This document shows positions 5,715 to 10,827 of a stretch of DNA of 10,827 bases, one piece after another. The notes beneath the pieces were generated by a model. That model saw only the letters and a list, made by a program, of their open reading frames with translations. It did not search any database and was not told the origin of the DNA. How positions within the stretch are numbered: the first letter of the stretch is position 1; every line of letters starts with the position of its first letter. Position numbers and translations under genes: made by a program. This DNA is from Methylovirgula sp. (GTDB lineage Bacteria; Pseudomonadota; Alphaproteobacteria; Rhizobiales; Beijerinckiaceae): NCBI GenBank assembly GCA_030044485.1, contig JASHVQ010000166.1, positions 1 through 10,827 on the forward strand, given 5' to 3'.

Positions 5715-7259
5715 ATGGCGCAAGTCTTTCAATCCCCGGCGTTCTCCTGGCGCGTCACGTTCGGCCGGCGCGCCCGCGGCATAGGCCTTGCCGCGGCGCT
5801 GACCTTGACGGCGCTTCTCCTCCTCGGCGCGCGGCCGCAGACCGCTTGGGCGGGACACGCGCCCGATTCCTTTGCCGATCTCGCCGCGCAAGTGAGCGAC
5901 GCGGTGGTTAACATTTCGGCGACGCAGACCTTCGACGAATCGAGCGAAAACGGCGAGCCCGAGCTCCAACCCGGAGAGCCGCTCGATGACCTCTTCGACG
6001 AATTTCTCCGCCATAACGACCGGGGCGGCGACGGCAGCGAAGACCAGCTCAATCCGCATGAACGGCGCTCCAATTCGCTGGGCTCGGGCTTCATCATCGA
6101 TCCCTCGGGCATCGTCATCACCAACAATCACGTCATCGCCGATTCGGACGAAGTCACCGTGATCCTCGACGACGGGACCAAGCTCCGGGCGCAGGTGATC
6201 GGCAAGGATTCGAAGGTCGATGTCGCGGTGCTGAAGGTGAAGGCCGACCGGCCGCTCAAGGCGGTCAAATTCGGCGACAGCGACAAGATGCGGGTCGGCG
6301 ACTGGGTCATCGCCGTGGGCAATCCCTTCGGTCTCGGCGGAAGCGTCACCGCCGGCATCGTCTCGGCGCGCAACCGCGACATCGATTCGGGCCCCTACGA
6401 CAATTACATCCAGACGGACGCGGCGATTAACAAGGGCAATTCGGGCGGCCCCTTGTTCAACATGGATGGCGAGGTCATCGGCATCAACACGGCGATCCTG
6501 TCGCCGTCCGGCGGCTCCATCGGCATCGGTTTTGCGACGCCGTCCGACACCGTCGTCCCGATCATCGATCAGCTCAGGAAATACGGCCAGACGCGGCGCG
6601 GCTGGCTCGGGGTGCGCATTCAGCCGATCGACGATTCGATCGCCGCCAGCCTCAGTCTCGGCAATGTGCACGGCGCGCTCGTGGCCGGAACGGACGTGGG
6701 CGGACCCGCCGCAACGGCCGGTATCGAGACCGGCGACGTGATCGTCAAATTCAACGGCGACGACATACAGGAAGCGCACGATCTGCCAAAGCTCGTCGCC
6801 GCCACGCCGGTCGGCAAGTCGGTCGACGTGGTGATCCTGCGCAAAGGCCAGCAATTGACCAAGAGCGTCACCCTGGGGCTGCTCGAGGACAATGACAAAC
6901 AGGCCGCCCAGCAAGTCGCGAGCGCCGCGCCGGAGATGACCGCGCCGCCGACCGTTGTCGAAAAGGCGCTCGGCATGGAACTGCTGGCGCTCGATGACGC
7001 GGCGCGGCAGAAATTCTCGATCAAGGACAGCATTACGAGCGGCGTCGTCGTGGCGGGCGTCGATTCCGACTCAGCCGCCGCGCAGAAGAACATCCAGCCG
7101 GGCGAGGTGATCCTGGAGATCAACCAGGAACCCGTCTCGCAGCCCGCCGATCTCGCCAGGAAGGTGCAGGCGCTCAAGGACGCGGGCAAGAAACTGGCCC
7201 TGCTGCTGATCACCAGCCCCGCCGGCGTCGAGCGTTTCGCGGCTCTGGATTTACCTTAA
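5715..7259 (+). CDS. degP: Do/DegP-family periplasmic serine protease with two PDZ domains
   Basis: Envelope quality-control protease/chaperone of the HtrA family. From the ATG at 5715 it is 514 aa. The N-terminus carries a signal peptide: basic FGRRARG at 16-22, a hydrophobic core at 23-38, and likely cleavage after AWA at 44-46. The trypsin-like domain has an acidic, Gln/Asn-containing loop at about 73-120, then ITNNHVI (His139), KVDVAVLKV (Asp169) and GNSGGPL (Ser243), giving an intact catalytic triad. PDZ1 spans about 296-388 (RRGWLGVRIQPI to VTLGLL) and PDZ2 about 420-500. The frame is open back to a TTG at 5604, but that extension would bury the signal peptide, so I take 5715 although no good ribosome site is visible there. 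Position after hflKC is common in Rhizobiales. It could equally be named degQ or mucD-like; the family is certain, the symbol less so. Confidence 0.93.
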   Translation: MAQVFQSPAFSWRVTFGRRARGIGLAAALTLTALLLLGARPQTAWAGHAPDSFADLAAQVSDAVVNISATQTFDESSENGEPELQPGEPLDDLFDEFLRHNDRGGDGSEDQLNPHERRSNSLGSGFIIDPSGIVITNNHVIADSDEVTVILDDGTKLRAQVIGKDSKVDVAVLKVKADRPLKAVKFGDSDKMRVGDWVIAVGNPFGLGGSVTAGIVSARNRDIDSGPYDNYIQTDAAINKGNSGGPLFNMDGEVIGINTAILSPSGGSIGIGFATPSDTVVPIIDQLRKYGQTRRGWLGVRIQPIDDSIAASLSLGNVHGALVAGTDVGGPAATAGIETGDVIVKFNGDDIQEAHDLPKLVAATPVGKSVDVVILRKGQQLTKSVTLGLLEDNDKQAAQQVASAAPEMTAPPTVVEKALGMELLALDDAARQKFSIKDSITSGVVVAGVDSDSAAAQKNIQPGEVILEINQEPVSQPADLARKVQALKDAGKKLALLLITSPAGVERFAALDLP

Positions 7260-7285
7260 GCTTGACTATTCGCTCGGGCCTGAGA

Positions 7286-7299
7286 CCGGCGGCCGCCGG
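7286..7299 (+). other. Palindrome after degP, possible weak 3' hairpin
   Basis: CCGGCGGCCGCCGG is a perfect 14-base palindrome 27 bases past the degP stop. It could fold as a 5-base stem with a GGCC loop. There is no T-run after it, so if it marks the end of the degP transcript it would need Rho. The rest of the 7260-7358 stretch shows no ORF or clear site. Confidence 0.3.
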
Positions 7300-7358
7300 C
7301 GCGTAAACCCTAGAACTTAAAGAGAGGCGCGCGGTACGAATTGCCGGCGCCGCCTGCC

Positions 7359-7387
7359 TTGACAGCCCGGACCCCGCCGCCTATCTC
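7359..7387 (+). promoter_or_regulatory. groESL promoter, heat-shock (RpoH)-like
   Basis: TTGACA at 7359-7364 is preceded by CC, and 17 bases on comes TATCTC at 7382-7387, preceded by CC. The pair fits the alphaproteobacterial heat-shock pattern CTTGAC / CYTATNT, which overlaps the housekeeping pattern, so both sigma factors might use it. Transcription should begin near 7393-7397, right at the left edge of the CIRCE element, so HrcA binding would block initiation. The boxes are seen directly; sigma-factor choice is inference. Confidence 0.7.
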
Positions 7388-7395
7388 CAAGCCGC

Positions 7396-7421
7396 CTAGC
7401 ACTCTTTTGCGAGAGTGCTAA
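7396..7421. promoter_or_regulatory. CIRCE element, HrcA operator
   Basis: CTAGCACTC at 7396-7404 and GAGTGCTAA at 7413-7421 form the CIRCE inverted repeat (consensus TTAGCACTC-N9-GAGTGCTAA), bound by the heat-shock repressor HrcA. Eight base pairs of the arms are perfectly complementary; the first left-arm base is C instead of T. The spacer TTTTGCGA is 8 bases, one short of the classical nine. It begins just downstream of the promoter -10 and lies 65 bases before the groES ATG. Confidence 0.93.
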
Positions 7422-7486
7422 CAGGCTGTCCCTTTCCGGTGCGCACTCCCGAGGGGTGGCGCCCGAACCGTCCAAGGAAACACGCA

Positions 7487-7774
7487 ATGAAGTTTCGACC
7501 CCTGCATGACCGCGTGGTCGTCAAGCGCCTCGAAGGTGAAGAGAAGACGAAAGGCGGGATCATCATTCCCGACACGGCGAAGGAAAAGCCGCAGGAGGGT
7601 CAGATCATCGCCGTCGGACCCGGCGCTCGCGACGAAACCGGCAAACTCGTTCCGCTCGACGTGAAGGCCGGCGACCGAATCCTGTTCGGCAAATGGTCGG
7701 GCACCGAAGTCAAGATCGACGGCCAGGACCTTCTCATCATGAAAGAGAGCGACATACTCGGCGTCGTCGCCTGA
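7487..7774 (+). CDS. groES: Co-chaperonin GroES
   Basis: Forms the heptameric lid of the GroEL folding chamber; cytosolic. It is 95 aa, a normal length. The sequence [16 protein letters not shown] is the classical start. The mobile loop that docks on GroEL is at about residues 17-33 ([17 protein letters not shown]), followed by the roof region [21 protein letters not shown] and the closing [14 protein letters not shown]. The ATG at 7487 has AAGGA eight bases upstream; upstream in-frame starts overlap the CIRCE region and are rejected. First gene of the groESL operon, with groEL 36 bases downstream, under the heat-shock promoter and CIRCE. Confidence 0.98.
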   Translation: MKFRPLHDRVVVKRLEGEEKTKGGIIIPDTAKEKPQEGQIIAVGPGARDETGKLVPLDVKAGDRILFGKWSGTEVKIDGQDLLIMKESDILGVVA

Positions 7775-7810
7775 GCGCGCTAGCGATCACCAATCCAGGA
7801 GTTTCACGAA

Positions 7811-9454
<1,644 letters not shown>

Positions 9455-9485
9455 ATCCTGCCGCGCCGCAACGGAACAAACCTTC

Positions 9486-9516
9486 AAAGCCCCGGATTTT
9501 CCGGGGCTTTTTATTT
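9486..9516 (+). terminator. Rho-independent terminator of groESL
   Basis: AAAGCCCCGG at 9486-9495 pairs perfectly with CCGGGGCTTT at 9501-9510 around a 5-base ATTTT loop. A T-rich tract runs 9508-9516, interrupted by one A. It lies 31 bases after the groEL stop. It should end the groESL transcript and separate it from the IHF-like gene. The A-run on the left side means it may also work weakly in the other direction. Confidence 0.95.
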
Positions 9517-9554
9517 AATGTCGCGCGCCCCGGGCCAGTCACGAGATTTTATGA

Positions 9555-9582
9555 TTGTGACCGCGTGCGGAGCCGCTAAAAG
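9555..9582 (+). promoter_or_regulatory. Possible promoter of the IHF-like gene
   Basis: TTGTGA at 9555-9560 and TAAAAG at 9577-9582 are spaced by 16 bases. Both boxes are imperfect. A promoter is expected here because a strong terminator lies just upstream at 9486-9516 and the gene starts at 9680. The left arm of the inverted repeat covers the -35 and the right arm follows the -10 by about nine bases, which would suit repression. Weak on its own. Confidence 0.3.
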
Positions 9583-9600
9583 ATCGCTCTGGCGGTCACA
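9556..9600. repeat. 9-base inverted repeat upstream of the IHF-like gene
   Basis: TGTGACCGC at 9556-9564 and GCGGTCACA at 9592-9600 are exact inverted copies separated by 27 bases. A further GTCAC occurs at 9538-9542. The spacer holds the small palindrome GCGG-AG-CCGC (9567-9576) and a possible -10 (TAAAAG, 9577-9582). The layout suggests paired operator half-sites around a promoter, or a cruciform, rather than a terminator. No regulator can be named from it. Confidence 0.5.
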
Positions 9601-9679
9601 GCGCAACCTCTGCCCGATCGCCCTCGGCCTGAAGCGTTCGGGTCTGTCGAGTTCGACCTGGGCGCGTGGGGAGAAAAAC

Positions 9680-10030
9680 GTGAATCACGCCTTGCCCAAC
9701 CAAACGCTCAAAAGAACGACGACGCGGGCCGACCTTCTGAACGCCGTCTATGATTGCTGCAAAGGACTCTCGCGCGCCCAAGCGCGCGATATTTTCGAGA
9801 TGGCGCTGGATGAAATTTCCGAAGCCCTGGTGCGCGGCGAGCCGGTAAAACTTCGAAGCTTCGGGTTGTTTTCCGTGCGCGCCAAACGCGAGCGGATCGG
9901 CCGCAATCCGCGCACCGGAATTGAAGTGCCGATCAAGCCGCGCCGCGTTCTGACCTTCCGGCCTTCGCCGGTCTTGGTCGCCTCGATCAACGGAACGAAG
10001 CCGCCCGCCCACGCCGACCTTGACGAGTGA
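9680..10030 (+). CDS. IHF-alpha-like DNA-bending protein
   Basis: A nucleoid protein of the HU/IHF family, 116 aa, which should bind and bend DNA as a dimer. The body runs [20 protein letters not shown] (residues 15-34), then [20 protein letters not shown] (51-70). The beta-arm [10 protein letters not shown] (71-80) has the DNA-intercalating proline at Pro77, followed by [17 protein letters not shown] (83-99). VRGE-VKL-SFG, RIGRNP and RRVLTFRPS match IhfA better than HU. Start: GTG at 9680 with GGGGAG six bases upstream; the open frame to 9518 has no such site and runs into the terminator T-tract. Differences from a standard IhfA are a basic N-terminal extension of about 12 residues, two adjacent cysteines (26-27) and a short acidic tail. 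It may be the true ihfA or a divergent paralog; standing alone after groEL does not settle it. Confidence 0.85.
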   Translation: MNHALPNQTLKRTTTRADLLNAVYDCCKGLSRAQARDIFEMALDEISEALVRGEPVKLRSFGLFSVRAKRERIGRNPRTGIEVPIKPRRVLTFRPSPVLVASINGTKPPAHADLDE

Positions 10031-10047
10031 GCCACGTGCGGTTTTCT

Positions 10048-10075
10048 CCGCCTTTAATGCGGCGTATTTTCCTTT
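10048..10075 (+). terminator. Weak terminator candidate after the IHF-like gene
   Basis: CCGC at 10048-10051 and GCGG at 10059-10062 can pair, with an alternative stem GCGG (10038-10041)/CCGC (10048-10051). They are followed by the T-rich tract ATTTTCCTTTT. The stems are only four bases, so this is a marginal call. The rest of the gap to 10285 holds no ORF with a ribosome site; a short hairpin ACCCC-AAC-GGGGT sits at 10252-10264, just before the next gene. Confidence 0.3.
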
Positions 10076-10285
10076 TGCAAAGGTCATGATTGCGCGGCGC
10101 CTGTCCAAAACTTAAGGGATCGCGCCGACCGGCTTTCTTGATATAGATGAAACAAAGACTTAGAGCCGTGGTGCGCTGCGGCCCAGATCATGCAAGCTAC
10201 TCCGGCGAACCGGCCTTAAGGGCTGCCGTTTGCGGCCAATCCTAGCCTCAGACCCCAACGGGGTTCCCCTCAAGCGAACAGGTCC

Positions 10286-10827
10286 ATGAAACTCCTCGCC
10301 ATCATCATCGCAATCTTCACTTTGGCCGCGGCGGTCGTCGCGCAAAGGACCGGAGACACGACTCTCGTCCTCTTGACGGCCGCCTCGGCCATTTGCGCGC
10401 TCACGACCTATCAAGGCCGGGAGATGTCGCGCTATCTGAGAATTTTCGCGGCGATCTTCGGCATCGAACTCGTCGTCTTCGGAGCGCTTTGTCTCGTCGC
10501 CGAGATGAAACTCTGGCCGGCGGCGATCGACAGCTACGAGCTGCCGCTCAGCCTGCCGCTCACCGTCGCGATCTTCGCCATCCTCGTCTATCTGGTCTCC
10601 TTCATCCCGATCGTGAAGACGATGATGCGGATCGCCGACCGTTATTTCGAGACGACCGAGCGGACGACGGCGCGCATCTGGCCGCTCCCGTCCTTCCGCG
10701 GCCTGGAACGCGGGGTGGCAATTTCCATGGTCGTCTTCCTCGTGCTCATCAATCAGGCGGAAGTCGGCATCGACATCCGGCTTTCATTTTTCTCGCGCGA
10801 TTGGTTCAACGCCATCCAGAACCGCGA
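10286..10827 (+). CDS. SbmA/BacA/YddA-like ABC transporter, N-terminal part (runs off the window)
   Basis: The open frame from ATG 10286 continues through the right edge, giving 180 residues without a stop. Hydrophobic segments appear at about residues 3-19, 25-42, 52-72, 89-109 and 143-157, so it is a polytopic membrane protein. The stretch MMRIADRYFETTERTTARIWPLP, then MVVFLVLINQAEVGIDIRLS and SFFSRDWFNAIQNR, resembles the start of the ABC_membrane_2 domain, in which an N-terminal helix bundle is followed by a pattern of Phe-rich, RDW-F-A-I-Q residues. In YddA-type members an ATP-binding domain follows; SbmA/BacA members lack it. Which type this is cannot be told because the C-terminal half is missing. 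Substrates in the family include peptides and hydrophobic cofactors. The ribosome site is weak (ACAGG a few bases before ATG), so the start is provisional. Confidence 0.65.
   Translation, partial: MKLLAIIIAIFTLAAAVVAQRTGDTTLVLLTAASAICALTTYQGREMSRYLRIFAAIFGIELVVFGALCLVAEMKLWPAAIDSYELPLSLPLTVAIFAILVYLVSFIPIVKTMMRIADRYFETTERTTARIWPLPSFRGLERGVAISMVVFLVLINQAEVGIDIRLSFFSRDWFNAIQNR

Noticed and set aside
5088..6914. 608-codon open frame on the - strand opposite cynS and degP
   Set aside because: It covers two clearly identified + strand genes, its predicted protein has no recognisable domain and is rich in His, Asp, Arg and Gly, typical of antisense frames in GC-rich DNA.
7262..7267. TTGACT just after degP as a -35 box
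   Set aside because: No acceptable -10 occurs at 15-19 bases downstream; the region there is GC-rich.
10086..10115. 9-codon leader-peptide-like frame (MIARRLSKT)
   Set aside because: The AAAGG upstream is only two bases from the ATG and there is no attenuator structure tied to it.
10147..10245. 32-codon open frame upstream of the transporter gene
   Set aside because: No ribosome site, no recognisable features, and the composition does not resemble a leader or small membrane peptide.
10120..10285. Possible riboswitch, tRNA or small RNA upstream of the transporter gene
   Set aside because: I looked for cobalamin-box motifs and tRNA T-loop sequence and found none; only a short ACCCC/GGGGT hairpin is present.

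Overview
The window reads as a stretch of chromosome from a GC-rich alphaproteobacterium of the Rhizobiales. A member of the Beijerinckiaceae or a relative is my guess from protein style and gene order; no marker here fixes the genus. All genes I can support lie on the + strand. The core order thyA - folA - hflK - hflC - degP is familiar from Rhizobiales. In this window that order carries three extra genes: a catalase-family heme protein and a GNAT acetyltransferase between thyA and folA, and a cyanase between hflC and degP.

Region by region. (1) Positions 1-2926 hold thyA (thymidylate synthase), an exported catalase-related peroxidase, an SSAT-like acetyltransferase and folA (dihydrofolate reductase). 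ThyA and FolA form the dTMP/folate cycle. The peroxidase, acetyltransferase and folA are joined by two 4-base start/stop overlaps, so they are probably co-transcribed and translationally coupled. (2) Positions 3054-5588 hold hflK and hflC, the membrane SPFH pair that controls FtsH, also joined by a 4-base overlap. cynS (cyanate hydratase) follows 49 bases later. A 19-base tandem duplication spans the hflC stop codon. (3) Positions 5715-7259 encode a secreted Do/DegP-type serine protease with two PDZ domains. (4) Positions 7359-9516 are a complete heat-shock unit: a heat-shock-like promoter, a CIRCE operator, groES, groEL and a strong intrinsic terminator. (5) Positions 9680-10030 encode an IHF-alpha-like DNA-bending protein. 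(6) From 10286 to the right edge lies the 5' part of a polytopic membrane protein that looks like an SbmA/BacA/YddA-type ABC transporter.

The theme is housekeeping plus protein and oxidative quality control: membrane proteolysis (HflKC), envelope proteolysis (DegP), cytosolic folding (GroESL) and peroxide handling. I found no tRNA, rRNA, CRISPR array, insertion sequence, phage gene or defence system, and I do not think the window contains an undescribed system. The points most worth a second look are the cyanase in the hflKC-degP slot, the CIRCE element with an 8-base instead of 9-base spacer, an unusual substitution beside the GroEL nucleotide site, the tandem duplication after hflC, and the inverted repeat before the IHF-like gene. 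No intergenic gap reaches 300 bases; the largest (10031-10285, 7260-7486, 9455-9679) are described in the entries.
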